From an uncultured Lachnospiraceae bacterium (lineage in GTDB: Bacteria > Bacillota > Clostridia > Lachnospirales > Lachnospiraceae): DNA of 64,000 nt. The DNA is taken from assembly GCA_910588215.1 (NCBI GenBank), contig CAJUQJ010000003.1:62001-126000 (forward strand). The letters are read 5' to 3'. Below, one piece after another: positions 9,224 through 18,586 of this stretch. The stretch's first letter is position 1, and the number at the start of each line of letters is the position of its first letter. A model generated the notes under the pieces. That model was given only the letters and a program-made list of their open reading frames with translations, made no database searches and was not told the origin of the DNA. The translations under genes and the position numbers were made by a program.

Positions 9224-9330
9224 CACTCTAACCCCCATGATTCCGCTCCGCGGAATCTCAAAATCCAAAGACAAACAAGTTTGTCTGGGAGAATGCCCGT
9301 TTTCTGGGCATTCTCTTAAACATTTAGCAA
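9224..9330. repeat. Intergenic hairpin repeat, copy 1 of a two-copy family
   Basis: Shares CATGATTCCG, CCGCGGAA, CTCAAAATCC and a downstream TCTTAAACATT with 53584-53650, with an insertion in this copy. It holds three consecutive palindromes: GATTCCGC/GCGGAATC at 9239-9257, AGACAAAC/GTTTGTCT at 9269-9286 and GAGAATGCCC/GGGCATTCTC at 9289-9315. It lies between the epimerase stop and the GT10 start on the minus strand. Confidence 0.75.
9269..9315 (-). terminator. Possible terminator hairpins after the epimerase gene
   Basis: Two perfect stems of 8 and 10 bp, read on the minus strand downstream of the epimerase. The second is followed by a short T-rich stretch rather than a clean run, so termination is plausible but not certain. 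This gap, 9102-9382, holds no gene. Confidence 0.45.
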
Positions 9331-9382
9331 CTCTTAGGCTGCGTCCTTTGCTGTCTTAGAGTTGGTTAATGTTTTTCTCACA

Positions 9383-10372
9383 CTAACTAAGATACTCCTT
9401 ATACCAATCGATTGCCAGCCCGATCCCTTTCTCAAAGTCATACTCCGGATCATACCCCAGAAGTTCTCTTGCCTTACTGATATCCGCGTTGGAATCCCGC
9501 ACGTCTCCTTTACGCGGGGGCCCGAAGTTGGGCTTGACATCTTTGCCTAACGCCTCACAGAGGTACTTATAGATATCAAGCAGGAAGAGTCTGCCGCCTG
9601 CACCGATATTAAACGCCTGCCCGGCTGCATCGCCTGAAGCCTTACATGCCCGCAGATTCGCCTCGATCACATTGTCTATATACGTGAAATCCCTGGACTG
9701 CATCCCGTCACCATTGATCGTGGGCACCTCTCCGTGCAGAAGCTGCTTAATAAATTTCGGGATCACCGCAGCATACATCCCGTCAGGATCCTGTCTACGC
9801 CCAAACACATTGAAATACCGCAGCCCATAAGTATCCAACCCGTACAGTTCCTTATACAGGCGTCCATACTCCTCATCTACCTTCTTAGTCAGCGCATAGG
9901 GAGACAATACCTGTCCTTCTATGCCTTCTTTCTTCGGCAGCTGCGTCGAGTCGCCATAGACCGACGAACTGGAAGCGTACACGAACTTCTTCACACCGCA
10001 CACCCTGGCCGCTTCCATCATGTTCAGTGTACCGCGTATGTTGATCTCCTCATACAGAAGCGGCATCTCAATACTGCGCGGCACACTTCCCCACGCCGCC
10101 TGATTGAGCACATAGTCCACACCTTCCATCGCCTTCTTGCAAGTTTCCAGGTCCCTGATATCCCCTTTTATAAAAGTAAATCTCTCATTTGCGATAAGCG
10201 GTTCGATATTCTCATATTTGCCCGTAGACAGATCGTCCAGGCAGCACACCGTATAGCCCATATCTATCAGTGCCTCACAGAGATTAGACCCGATAAATCC
10301 GGCACCGCCGCCTACCAGAAACACACTGCAATCCTCAAATTTAATATCACGATAACCCATATCTATCACCAT
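9383..10372 (-). CDS. UDP-GlcNAc(A) 4-epimerase, WbpP/TviC type
   Basis: About 329 residues, extended short-chain dehydrogenase fold. The NAD loop is GGGAGFIGSN, the Ser region YASSSSVYG and the catalytic YxxxK is YALTK. The sequence LRYFNVFGRRQDPDGMYAAV is typical of the WbpP/TviC group, which interconverts UDP-GlcNAc/GalNAc or their uronic acids. The UDP-GlcNAc 6-dehydrogenase-like gene two genes upstream completes a TviB-TviC pair giving UDP-GalNAcA. The first ATG sits right against the AAAGGAG, so a GTG or ATG 3 or 12 bases further in may be the true start. Confidence 0.85.
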   Translation of the reverse strand: MVIDMGYRDIKFEDCSVFLVGGGAGFIGSNLCEALIDMGYTVCCLDDLSTGKYENIEPLIANERFTFIKGDIRDLETCKKAMEGVDYVLNQAAWGSVPRSIEMPLLYEEINIRGTLNMMEAARVCGVKKFVYASSSSVYGDSTQLPKKEGIEGQVLSPYALTKKVDEEYGRLYKELYGLDTYGLRYFNVFGRRQDPDGMYAAVIPKFIKQLLHGEVPTINGDGMQSRDFTYIDNVIEANLRACKASGDAAGQAFNIGAGGRLFLLDIYKYLCEALGKDVKPNFGPPRKGDVRDSNADISKARELLGYDPEYDFEKGIGLAIDWYKEYLS

Positions 10373-10392
10373 GCTCCTTTCTTAACGTGCGG

Positions 10393-11862
10393 TCATCTTC
10401 TTTTCTTTATATCCATAAACTTTGTGATCCCTGCAGTCTGCATCCATTCCCGGAGCAGCAAAAACCCTGCCGTGTAGAAAATGGAAAATCCATAGATCAT
10501 ATAACGGGAAAGACACATGATCGTGAGCGAAGTAGCGCACACGTTGGCTGCAATAAACAAAAGCGCTATACCCATGGCACACGCGGCGTCACTTTTCTTA
10601 AAGATGACCGTCTGCCAGAGTGCAAGACCTGCTGCCCCCACATAAAGCAAAAGCACGATCTTGTTGATCAGCGGATGTACCACCGCCACACTCCTGACAG
10701 CCCCATAAGTGCACAGCAGAATATAATCATAAAGCCATTGTCCGAAACATGCCGGCAGCAGCTTCTTAAGCATCCTGCCCGCCATCTCATCCGACATGCT
10801 GCTCTGCTGGTAGTAATCCACCTTGCCCAGTCCGAAATAATAGACCGACAGACCGGACTCCAGCACCTGGAATTTCAGCAGATCATGATGCTGCTCCAAA
10901 TGTTCTGCGCGCTCTCTGAAGGTGTCGCCACCGTACTTGTAATTCGCACCGAGCGCATCCGCCTCATCGTAAAAGCGTTCAAAGAATTCTCTCTCCAGAC
11001 TGCCTTCTTCAAACACACTGCCATCCTCTCTGTCGCAGGCGTAGATCACATTGGTCAGCGTATTGACCTGTCCATAGGTATTTCCCATAAAATACCCCGT
11101 TACCGCATAATTATACACATGCACCGTCAGGCTTCGCAGTCCGAATACCAGGATCACTGCAGCGACCGGACATGCCAAGCGCCCTGCCTTCTTCAAAAAG
11201 GGCCGTCTGCCGCCAGGCCGCGCTGCTGCTGTAAGGCTGTTCCTCGCCGCTTTTCCCTGACAAAACATCTGTACGATGCTCTGCAGAAGCGCCGCCACCA
11301 TCCACACCAGGATCGTCGTCATCATCTGCCCCCTGGTCATCGACAGCAGGAAGGCAAAGAGCAGGCTAAACACCTGATCCCTTCTTCTATGCTCGAACAA
11401 CATCCGCAGCAGGAAATACAGGAAAAAATGAAACAGCGGAATACACAGCGCCTCGCTCATGACCGAATTTTCCAGAAAAATATGCAGTGCAGATACATAT
11501 CTCGTCATCAGGTGAGGCACGATCTGCAGCAGGACGACAGCCAGTTCTTCCCAGAGCCGAAGTTTAAAACGCTTCCCTATATATTCGGAAAACACCCAGA
11601 TGCCGGCCGCCGTCAATATATTCTGCGCTGCGGCCACCACCGTCAGATACCCTTCGCCAAACAGCGCCCGGAAAAAAGCAAGAAACAGAGGATACAGAGG
11701 TTCCCTGTGTATATGCATGGCGATATACTGCTCGGAATCATTGTAGACTCCAACGCCCCAGGCCGCAAGCATTCCCAGGAAAAATGCCAGCAGTCCGCCT
11801 AAAATACACCATGATCCGATCCGTCTCTTCTTCAATCCTGCACCCCCATGCAACCTTGACAC
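10393..11862 (-). CDS. Polytopic membrane protein, GT-C-type glycosyltransferase candidate
   Basis: About 490 residues with many hydrophobic helices. After the first helix it reads GVYNDSEQYIAMHIHREPLY, an acidic loop followed by R-x-P-x-Y-P-L-F-L. This is the layout of ArnT/PMT-like GT-C enzymes, where the acidic residue is catalytic on the outer face. It has no close named relative that I recognise. A GTG at 11862 with AAAGGA just before it is taken as start; a TTG at 11880 opens the same frame. It lies between the two UDP-GalNAcA genes, so it belongs to the glycan operon. Confidence 0.6.
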   Translation of the reverse strand: MSRLHGGAGLKKRRIGSWCILGGLLAFFLGMLAAWGVGVYNDSEQYIAMHIHREPLYPLFLAFFRALFGEGYLTVVAAAQNILTAAGIWVFSEYIGKRFKLRLWEELAVVLLQIVPHLMTRYVSALHIFLENSVMSEALCIPLFHFFLYFLLRMLFEHRRRDQVFSLLFAFLLSMTRGQMMTTILVWMVAALLQSIVQMFCQGKAARNSLTAAARPGGRRPFLKKAGRLACPVAAVILVFGLRSLTVHVYNYAVTGYFMGNTYGQVNTLTNVIYACDREDGSVFEEGSLEREFFERFYDEADALGANYKYGGDTFRERAEHLEQHHDLLKFQVLESGLSVYYFGLGKVDYYQQSSMSDEMAGRMLKKLLPACFGQWLYDYILLCTYGAVRSVAVVHPLINKIVLLLYVGAAGLALWQTVIFKKSDAACAMGIALLFIAANVCATSLTIMCLSRYMIYGFSIFYTAGFLLLREWMQTAGITKFMDIKKRR

Positions 11863-11892
11863 AGATTTCCTTTCACGCAAAGGTGAAAATGC

Positions 11893-13209
11893 TTACAATC
11901 TCCAATACAGATAATCTTCTGTCAGATATTCTTTTCTGTCCAGCAGTCCTTTAATATCCAATAATACTTTCCGTTTATGTGCCGCATTATAGAAGCCATC
12001 TATATCCGTCCTGCAAAATTTCAGGAATTCATCGTGGGCCACCGCTATGATTACGGCATCCATATCGTGAACGTCCTCCAGATGCTGGAACGTAATACCG
12101 TACAGGCGCTCCGCTTCCTCCGCATCTGCAGCCGGATCGACAACGACAGGAACAATGCCAAACTCTCCCAGCTCCTTATAGATGTCGATCACCTTCGTAT
12201 TTCTCGTATCAGGACAGTTCTCCTTAAAAGTAAACCCTAAGATCGCCACCCGCGCATGCCTGACAGGAATGCTTACTTTGATCAGGCTCTTTACCAGGCT
12301 CTCCGCCACATACTTGCCCATATCGTCATTGATACGACGGCCTGACAGTATGATCTTGGAATGGTATCCCAGCTCTTCCGCCTTATAAGTCAGATAATAA
12401 GGATCCACCCCGATGCAGTGGCCGCCCACCAGCCCGGGCATGAATTGCAGGAAATTCCATTTCGTCCCGGCTGCCTCCAACACTGCTTTCGTGTCGATGC
12501 CCATCTTGTGGAAGATCATGGAAAGCTCATTCATAAAGGCAATATTGATATCCCGCTGGCTGTTCTCTATCACCTTGGCAGCCTCCGCCACTTTAATGGA
12601 TTCAGCGCGGTATACACCGGCCTCCACCACCAGCTCATAGACTTTGGCTACCGTATCAAGCGTCTCCTCATCCATACCGGACACGATCTTCGTGATCGTC
12701 TCCAGCCTGTGTACCTTATCGCCGGGATTGATCCGTTCCGGCGAATAACCGATTTTAAAATCAACCCCGCAGGTGAGTCCTGATTCCTTCTCCAGGATCG
12801 GAACACAGATATCCTCCGTAACACCCGGATAGACTGTGGATTCAAATACCACGACCGACCCTTTCGTCAGATTCTGTCCCAGAATCCGGCTGGCTCCCTC
12901 CACCGGCGTTAAATCCGGCGTATGATCACGATTGACCGGCGTGGGCACCGCCACGATGTGGAACTTCGCTTCCCGCAGCTTCGCTGCATCCGCCGTAAAT
13001 TCCACCGTCGTACTTTTGATCACCTCATCTCCCACTTCATTGGTCGGATCGATGCCATCCTTATACATCTGGATCTTCTTCTCGTTGAGGTCAAACCCGA
13101 TCACCTTGATCTTCCTTGCAAAGGCAACCGCGATCGGCATCCCCACATAACCCAGACCAATCAGAGAAAGTTTCTCTTCACCATTTACTATCTTCTCATA
13201 CAGATTCAT
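11893..13209 (-). CDS. UDP-N-acetylglucosamine 6-dehydrogenase, TviB/WbpO type
   Basis: 438 residues with the three-domain nucleotide-sugar dehydrogenase plan. The NAD loop is LIGLGYVGMP, a central VYPGVTE and GYSPERINPGD follow, the catalytic Cys is in GGHCIGVDPYYL, and the C-terminal UDP domain contains GFTFKENCPDTRNTK. The sequence is much closer to TviB of the Vi antigen pathway than to UDP-glucose dehydrogenases. It should oxidise UDP-GlcNAc to UDP-GlcNAcA with two NAD. The WbpP/TviC-like epimerase would convert that to UDP-GalNAcA. The upstream ATG overlapping the Shine-Dalgarno (ATGGAGGAAAGAATG) was not used. Confidence 0.9.
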   Translation of the reverse strand: MNLYEKIVNGEEKLSLIGLGYVGMPIAVAFARKIKVIGFDLNEKKIQMYKDGIDPTNEVGDEVIKSTTVEFTADAAKLREAKFHIVAVPTPVNRDHTPDLTPVEGASRILGQNLTKGSVVVFESTVYPGVTEDICVPILEKESGLTCGVDFKIGYSPERINPGDKVHRLETITKIVSGMDEETLDTVAKVYELVVEAGVYRAESIKVAEAAKVIENSQRDINIAFMNELSMIFHKMGIDTKAVLEAAGTKWNFLQFMPGLVGGHCIGVDPYYLTYKAEELGYHSKIILSGRRINDDMGKYVAESLVKSLIKVSIPVRHARVAILGFTFKENCPDTRNTKVIDIYKELGEFGIVPVVVDPAADAEEAERLYGITFQHLEDVHDMDAVIIAVAHDEFLKFCRTDIDGFYNAAHKRKVLLDIKGLLDRKEYLTEDYLYWRL

Positions 13210-13245
13210 TCTTTCCTCCATTCCTTTTCCCTATGTTATATCACA

Positions 13246-14337
13246 TCAGCCCTGTTCCCGCAGAATCTTTCCTACTTCATCCATATACTCTCCGGTCACC
13301 AGTCTTCTGTCAAATTCTTTCTCCATCTTCTCACGGCTTCTGCGTCCCATGGCTGCCCGCTCCTCCACAGACAGTGCGATAAACTTCTCCATTGCCCGGA
13401 TCAGCTCCTGTCCGTTTCCCGGCGTAAACCCGAAGCCGGTCCGGCCTTCCTCAAATGCTTCCAGACACCCGCTGATCCTAGAAGCTATGACAGGTCTGCC
13501 CGTAGCCGCGCCCTCGATCAGTGCATTGGACATCCCCTCGTGGAAGGAAGCGACCACGATCGCGCTGGCCGCCGCCAGATACGGATGCACCTCCGTGTGG
13601 AAACCAAGCTGCCGGACAACCCCCTGCCGCTCCAACTCATTAAGCATGTCCTGATAGTCCTCGTCGCAGTAGCCCAGTATGTCAAAGAAGACCCGATCGC
13701 TATGCAGCGCCTTCGCAGCCTCGATATACTCCAAGATCCCGCGCTCCTTCATAACCCTTCCCACAAAGAGAAAATGTGTCTCGTCTCCCGTCGGGTATTC
13801 CTCATAATGGTGCCGCTCTAAGTTCACCCCGGAACCCATGACCATGCGCGTCTTCTTTGCCGTGATGCCATATCCCCGGAAGATACTGCGGTTCTCCTCA
13901 TTCTGGAAGAACACGCAAGCCGCCTTCCGCATCCCCATACGGTACAACGTGATCACCAGCCGCAGGAAGATCCCTTTCCGGTCAAAAGCACCGCCTAAGC
14001 CCGTGATCGTCGTAATATAGGGAATCCTCCGCATCCCGGCTGCAAAACCCCCGTAAATATTCGGCTTGATCGTGTAGGTAACCACCAGATCCGGTCTGAT
14101 CGTACGCATCATCTTGCTGTATGTGCGGTACAACTTCAGATCCTCCAGCGGGTTGATCCCTCTGCGGTTGATCGCCGTCTTAACGATCTTGCAGCCCTCC
14201 GCCGCCAGTTCCTTCTCCTTCACGTCGTCTGGCATACTCACGTAGACCTGATACTTTTCCAGCAGTGCCTTCACGAATTCATTCCGGAAGTCATACAATC
14301 CTCCCGAAGAGTTGATCAAGATCAATACTTTTTTCAT
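13246..14337 (-). CDS. GT4-family glycosyltransferase (PglA/CapM-like)
   Basis: 363 residues. The N-terminus MKKVLILINSSGGLYDFR and the middle VVTYTIKPNIYGGFAA with TTITGLGGAF are typical of GT4 enzymes that add the second sugar to an undecaprenyl-linked bacillosamine or similar residue. The donor site is FHEGMSNALIEGAATGRPVI. PglA-type enzymes transfer GalNAc to the 3-OH of diNAcBac, which would fit a locus with PglC/PglE/PglF-like genes. It overlaps the upstream ATP-grasp gene by one base (TGATG), implying coupled translation. Confidence 0.82.
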   Translation of the reverse strand: MKKVLILINSSGGLYDFRNEFVKALLEKYQVYVSMPDDVKEKELAAEGCKIVKTAINRRGINPLEDLKLYRTYSKMMRTIRPDLVVTYTIKPNIYGGFAAGMRRIPYITTITGLGGAFDRKGIFLRLVITLYRMGMRKAACVFFQNEENRSIFRGYGITAKKTRMVMGSGVNLERHHYEEYPTGDETHFLFVGRVMKERGILEYIEAAKALHSDRVFFDILGYCDEDYQDMLNELERQGVVRQLGFHTEVHPYLAAASAIVVASFHEGMSNALIEGAATGRPVIASRISGCLEAFEEGRTGFGFTPGNGQELIRAMEKFIALSVEERAAMGRRSREKMEKEFDRRLVTGEYMDEVGKILREQG

Positions 14338-15320
14338 CAGGGTACCATCTCCACTCCGTTCATATCACGAACCGCAATCTCATTATACTTCATCATACAT
14401 ATATTCTCTTCATAACTTCCGACCGCCGCCTCATTCTCCTGCCCTGCCAGATTGCGGATGACCGCCGCCGGCATATTGACACCGCAGGCATAAGCATGCG
14501 GATAACCGCCGCCAAACCGCGGATTCACCTCGGAAAGATAGAACTTTCCGTCGATCTCAAACAGGTCGATATCGATCATGCCCCGGAACCCGCATTCCTC
14601 TACGAATGCCCGGATCATGGCAAACAGATCTTCATTTTTAACGGAAACGGATTTGTCCGTCTCTCCCGCCCGCATCTTGATCTTCTTTTTGACAAAGATA
14701 GAGGTACATTTGCCGCTTATCATGTCAATATACACATCCGCACCGTACTCCTGCCCGTCCATATATTCCTGGATCATCAGGCCGTCGTCAAGCCGAAACA
14801 GCAGCTCTACCTCTTCCCGGCTGTTCACCTTATTGATATTGATGCTGGCGCTCCCCTTGACCGGTTTCACGAACACAGGATAAGAGATTTCTCCCGCTTC
14901 AACAGCCCTGTAGAAAGCTTCCCTGTCCACGAAACATTTCCCAGTGGGGATCTGCATCCGGCACAGCATCTGATACATTCTGAATTTATCCAGACACGTC
15001 TCCGTCAGATCATAGTCCGAAACGATCGGCACCGTGCCGATTTCCAGAAACTGTTCCCTCTCCTTGGCCAAAAGACTCAGCTCCGGATCGATCAGCGAGA
15101 ACACGCCATCTATGTGTTCCTCCCTGCAGATCTCCAGAATACGCTCCAGATAGCCGGGCGCCGTGATCCGCGGCACCAGATAGAACTTGTCCGCATCATA
15201 GACTGCCGGTGCCAGATTGCTGCAGTCCGTCGCCACAACTTTGCCTTCCTCCCCCACTTCTTTCTTGAAGTACTGTACGACCTTATTTCTCGTTCCGGCG
15301 CTCAATATCAATAAATTCAT
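14337..15320 (-). CDS. ATP-grasp ligase, carbamoyl-phosphate-synthase-like
   Basis: About 327 residues. The N-terminal domain has MNLLILSAGTRNKVVQYF. The ATP-grasp core has PVFVKPVKGSASININ for nucleotide phosphate contacts, MIQEYMDGQEYGADVYID, and DIDLFEIDGKFYLSEVNPRFGGGYP with the metal-binding Glu and Asn. Such enzymes join a carboxylate to an amine through an acylphosphate. Family members in glycan loci are thought to make amides or amino-acid conjugates. The substrate is not evident. The ATG at 15320, with a possible AAAGGA about 15 bases before it, is preferred to an earlier in-frame start at 15344. Confidence 0.75.
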   Translation of the reverse strand: MNLLILSAGTRNKVVQYFKKEVGEEGKVVATDCSNLAPAVYDADKFYLVPRITAPGYLERILEICREEHIDGVFSLIDPELSLLAKEREQFLEIGTVPIVSDYDLTETCLDKFRMYQMLCRMQIPTGKCFVDREAFYRAVEAGEISYPVFVKPVKGSASININKVNSREEVELLFRLDDGLMIQEYMDGQEYGADVYIDMISGKCTSIFVKKKIKMRAGETDKSVSVKNEDLFAMIRAFVEECGFRGMIDIDLFEIDGKFYLSEVNPRFGGGYPHAYACGVNMPAAVIRNLAGQENEAAVGSYEENICMMKYNEIAVRDMNGVEMVP

Positions 15321-15402
15321 AAACAGACCCGTTCCTTTCACCAAACAGTTCCCACTGCAATATTACCACCTAGAAAAAGCATTCCACCCCCAAAGAAACG
15401 CC

Positions 15403-16368
15403 CTACAGACAGGATGCAGACAACCTGTCGAAAAAGAGCGGGCCGCCTCCCGTATGAATAAACAAGATCTTCCTGTCTTTTATCTGGTTTTCTTTCAGAT
15501 AAGCAAGCATCCCGTGAAACGCCTTGCCGACATAAGTAGTATCCATCGGGACACCCTCCCGCTGCATCACAAAATCAATGGTCTCTTCAACCTCCTTCGT
15601 ATACCTGCCATAGCCGCCGCACCGATAAGCATCCGTAAAGATTAGCCTCTCTTCCCGGTAAAACGTCTCAAACTGTTCACCCAGGTAGTCCCGGATGCTG
15701 TCCTTCACAACGCCCCGGCCTCTCTCCTCTTCTCTGGCAATGCTGATCCCTACGATCTGCCGGTCCTGCTCACCGGACAGCAGCTGCCCGCACACCAGGC
15801 CCGCCTGCGTCGCACCGGTGCCGGAGGCATGGAAAATATAATCAAACCGTATATGCTGCCTGCTCTCATACGCCTCTATTTCCCGGTATACCTTCCTATA
15901 GGCTTCCGTCCCCGGATTTCCATGTCCGCCGCCCTTGATAAAATAAGGCCGCTTTCCCTGTTCCCGGTATGCCTGTATTCTGCTCTCTATCGTCTCCGCC
16001 ACACAAGACACCGGACACGTCTCGATCACCGCGCCGAAGTCACGCACCAGCCTGGTATTATTAAGTACCGTCACATTCTCTTGCGGTGAGATGATATGGC
16101 ATCCAAGTCCCATGGACGCCGCCATATTGGCAATGATCCGGCAGTGATTGGAGCTGTTGCTGCCGTATGTCATCACGATATCCGTATCCGTATCCGTCTT
16201 CCTAATCTCCCGATAGAACTCTGCCGCCTTCCTGGCCTTATTCCCGCCGAAGCTAAAAGGCACCGTGTCGTCCCTTTTCATATAGAGACGGTTTGCCCCG
16301 TAACTGTCCGACAATTCCTGGATACAGGTACTTTCCAACTCCTTCTCAAATAATGGTATCTCTCTCAT
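15403..16368 (-). CDS. PLP enzyme of the D-cysteine desulfhydrase / ACC deaminase family
   Basis: 321 residues, fold type II PLP enzyme. The Lys that binds PLP is in FSFGGNKARKA. The following YGSNSSNHCR loop and the phosphate-binding FHASGTGATQAGL support the family. Members deaminate or desulfhydrate D-cysteine, 1-aminocyclopropane-1-carboxylate or related small D-amino acids. In a glycan locus it may make or recycle an amino acid substituent, but this is inference; a housekeeping role is possible. An ATG at 16368 with ATGGAGG ten bases upstream is taken as start. It follows the sugar transferase gene closely. Confidence 0.75.
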   Translation of the reverse strand: MREIPLFEKELESTCIQELSDSYGANRLYMKRDDTVPFSFGGNKARKAAEFYREIRKTDTDTDIVMTYGSNSSNHCRIIANMAASMGLGCHIISPQENVTVLNNTRLVRDFGAVIETCPVSCVAETIESRIQAYREQGKRPYFIKGGGHGNPGTEAYRKVYREIEAYESRQHIRFDYIFHASGTGATQAGLVCGQLLSGEQDRQIVGISIAREEERGRGVVKDSIRDYLGEQFETFYREERLIFTDAYRCGGYGRYTKEVEETIDFVMQREGVPMDTTYVGKAFHGMLAYLKENQIKDRKILFIHTGGGPLFFDRLSASCL

Positions 16369-16418
16369 CTCAACCTCCATGATACACGCAGACGGCCGCC
16401 TGTCGGTCACCTTCACGC

Positions 16419-17045
16419 TTACGCTCCACGGCTGCCCTTGCTGCGGTAAACATCGAAATCCTCTACCGTCTGCTCACTGCCTGATAAGGTTCCGGACCGC
16501 TTCAGCACTTTGCCCACTGTCATCATGATGATCTTGACATCCATGATAAAGCTGCAATGTGCGACATATTCCAGATCGTAAGCAAACCGCCCCTCCCAGC
16601 CAAGGGCATTTCTGCCGTTCACTTGGGCCAGCCCGGTCAATCCCGGTCTCACGTCATGCCGATGCATCTCTTCCTCCGTATACCAAGGCAGATAACGCAC
16701 CAGCAGCGGGCGGGGTCCTATGATACTCATATCCCCTTTTAAAATATTCAACAATTCCGGCAACTCATCCAAACTGGTGGAACGCAGCAGTCTGCCGAAT
16801 TTCGTAAGCCGCTTCTCGTCCGGCAGAAGTTCCCCCCTGTCATCCTTCTTGTCCGTCATCGTGCGAAACTTGCACAGCGTAAAGATCTTCCCGTCCTTCC
16901 CCGGTCTCTCCTGTTTAAAGAAAATGGGGCTTCCCAGCTTCACACGCACCAGTATGCAGAGCACCAGCAGCACCGGACTAAGAACGATCAGCCCGCACAA
17001 CGATAACAGAAGATCCAACCACCGCTTTATATGGTTCCTGTACAT
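16419..17045 (-). CDS. Undecaprenyl-phosphate phosphosugar transferase, PglC type
   Basis: 208 residues, the size of the minimal monotopic phosphoglycosyltransferase. A single N-terminal re-entrant helix (LLLSLCGLIVLSPVLLVLCI) is followed by KFRTM, the catalytic pair region SLDELPELLNI, GDMSIIGPRP and RPGLTGLAQVNGRN. It transfers a sugar phosphate from a UDP-sugar to undecaprenyl phosphate and so starts glycan assembly. PglC uses UDP-diNAcBac, and the neighbouring PglE- and PglF-like genes make the precursor type. Strong AGGGAG ribosome site. This is the only initiating transferase in the window. Confidence 0.9.
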   Translation of the reverse strand: MYRNHIKRWLDLLLSLCGLIVLSPVLLVLCILVRVKLGSPIFFKQERPGKDGKIFTLCKFRTMTDKKDDRGELLPDEKRLTKFGRLLRSTSLDELPELLNILKGDMSIIGPRPLLVRYLPWYTEEEMHRHDVRPGLTGLAQVNGRNALGWEGRFAYDLEYVAHCSFIMDVKIIMMTVGKVLKRSGTLSGSEQTVEDFDVYRSKGSRGA

Positions 17046-17073
17046 ATCTTACTCCCTTCTTCCCAGGTCATCT

Positions 17074-17316
17074 TTATCGTATATCCCGGTACAGAGCATA
17101 ATAATCCGTCTCCATATTATCCGCATACCGCGCATAAAACGCGCGTGCATCATCCAGGCCTTTGTTATAGATCCTGTCTCCCAGCGTCTCCTGAAAAAAG
17201 TCCAGCACATTGCTGGTTCCGATGATCCCCAGATCCAGATCGTACTCCTCTTTAAAGAAATACGCGATCTCGTCATAAATCTGCCGTTTCTCTTCTTCAC
17301 TCTTAAATAGATCCAT
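17074..17316 (-). CDS. DUF2164-family small protein
   Basis: 80 residues with no signal or membrane segment. The pattern EEKRQIYDEIAYFFKEEYD, then LGIIGTSNVLDFFQETLG, IYNKGLDDARAF and a YYALYR tail matches DUF2164, a family of about 80 residues found mostly as single genes. Function is unknown. It sits between the aminotransferase and the sugar transferase, on the same strand with short gaps, which is an unusual place for it. Another overlapping frame of similar length exists but has no recognisable pattern. Confidence 0.75.
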   Translation of the reverse strand: MDLFKSEEEKRQIYDEIAYFFKEEYDLDLGIIGTSNVLDFFQETLGDRIYNKGLDDARAFYARYADNMETDYYALYRDIR

Positions 17317-17405
17317 ATCCGCACTCCCCTGTCAGCATCCTCGGCCTTTCTCCCATCCAATGTTACGGAACGGGATGGTGCACAGCGTATGACATCGTAT
17401 CGCGG

Positions 17406-18539
17406 TCATCCCTCGAAACAGCCTCGTATCGTCCTGATGATCAGTTCCATGTCTTCCTGTGTGTTCTTCACATCACTGGGCAGGCATAGTCCTCTTGCGA
17501 ACACGTCCTCCCCCACGCTTGTCCCGTCTGCATAATGTGATACAAAGTCACAGTCTGCAAACACCGGCTGCAGATGCATGGGCTTCCAGATCGGCCTTGA
17601 CTCTATGTTCTCCGCTTCCAGCGCATCCATGATCTTATCCGGTGTTACACTGCACCCCTCGGCGATCACCATGCCGGATAACCAACAGTTGGCATCTCCC
17701 TCCGGATTCAGCGGATTCATCATGATCTCCGGCATATCTGCAAAAGCCTCCTGATATTGTCTGTAGATTTCTTTCTTCTTCGCTTTATGCTCCTCCAGAT
17801 GCAGCAGCTGCCCTCTGCCGATCCCGGCAACGACATTGCTCATCCGGTAATTATATCCAATCTCCGAATGCTGATAGTGTCTGGCAGGGTCCCTGGCCTG
17901 GGTTGCATAGAATGTCACTTTTCTTGCCGCCGCCTCCTCGGCCGATACAAACATGCCGCCGCCGGATGTCGTAATGATCTTATTTCCATTGAAAGAATAA
18001 ATGCCATATTTACCGAATGTGCCCGTGTGTCGTCCCTTATAGGTACTACCCAAAGATTCCGCGGCGTCCTCCACAAGAGGCACGTGGTGCTCCTCACAGA
18101 TTGCCATGATCTCCGCCAGCTTAGCCGGTGTGCCATAGAGATGCACGCAGATCACCGCCTTCGGATGCGGGTATTTCTCGAATGCTCTCCTAAGCGCCTC
18201 CGGCGACATATTCCATGTATCCGGTTCCGCATCGATAAACACCGGCTCACCGTTCTCATACACGATCGGATTGCAGGAGGCAGAGAACGTCAGATCAGGT
18301 ACGAACACCTTGTCGCCCCTCTTGACGCCCAGCAGCTTAAGCGCCAGATGGATAGCCGCCGTGCCTGAACTCAGCGCAGCCGCATGGCCACAGCCCGTAT
18401 ACGCCGCTAATTCTTTCTCGAAAGCATTCACATTGGGGCCTAAAGGCGCCACCCAGTTCGTATCAAACGCCTCCTGCACATACTTCTGCTCTTCTCCATG
18501 CATAGTCGGGGATGATAAATAAATCCGTTTTCTGTCCAT
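17406..18539 (-). CDS. DegT/DnrJ aminotransferase, PglE-like (UDP-4-amino-dideoxy sugar)
   Basis: 377 residues. The family is shown by SSGTAAIHLAL, DAAESLGSTYKGRHTG and the PLP Lys in FNGNKIITTSGGG. The N-terminus MDRKRIYLSSPTMHGEEQ and FDTNWVAPLGPN are typical of the PglE/LegC group. These transfer an amino group from glutamate to C4 of the UDP-4-keto-6-deoxy sugar made by a PglF-type dehydratase, whose gene is directly upstream. The ATG at 18539 with GGAG five bases before it was chosen over an in-frame start 51 bases earlier. No PglD-like acetyltransferase follows. Confidence 0.87.
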   Translation of the reverse strand: MDRKRIYLSSPTMHGEEQKYVQEAFDTNWVAPLGPNVNAFEKELAAYTGCGHAAALSSGTAAIHLALKLLGVKRGDKVFVPDLTFSASCNPIVYENGEPVFIDAEPDTWNMSPEALRRAFEKYPHPKAVICVHLYGTPAKLAEIMAICEEHHVPLVEDAAESLGSTYKGRHTGTFGKYGIYSFNGNKIITTSGGGMFVSAEEAAARKVTFYATQARDPARHYQHSEIGYNYRMSNVVAGIGRGQLLHLEEHKAKKKEIYRQYQEAFADMPEIMMNPLNPEGDANCWLSGMVIAEGCSVTPDKIMDALEAENIESRPIWKPMHLQPVFADCDFVSHYADGTSVGEDVFARGLCLPSDVKNTQEDMELIIRTIRGCFEG

Positions 18540-18586
18540 AACTACTCCTGCTCCTTTCACAGATATTCTTTCCACCGCAAAGCTCT

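Noticed and set aside
17049..17360. 103-codon frame overlapping the DUF2164 gene
   Set aside because: Basic, low-information sequence in another frame; the DUF2164 frame has a recognisable family pattern.
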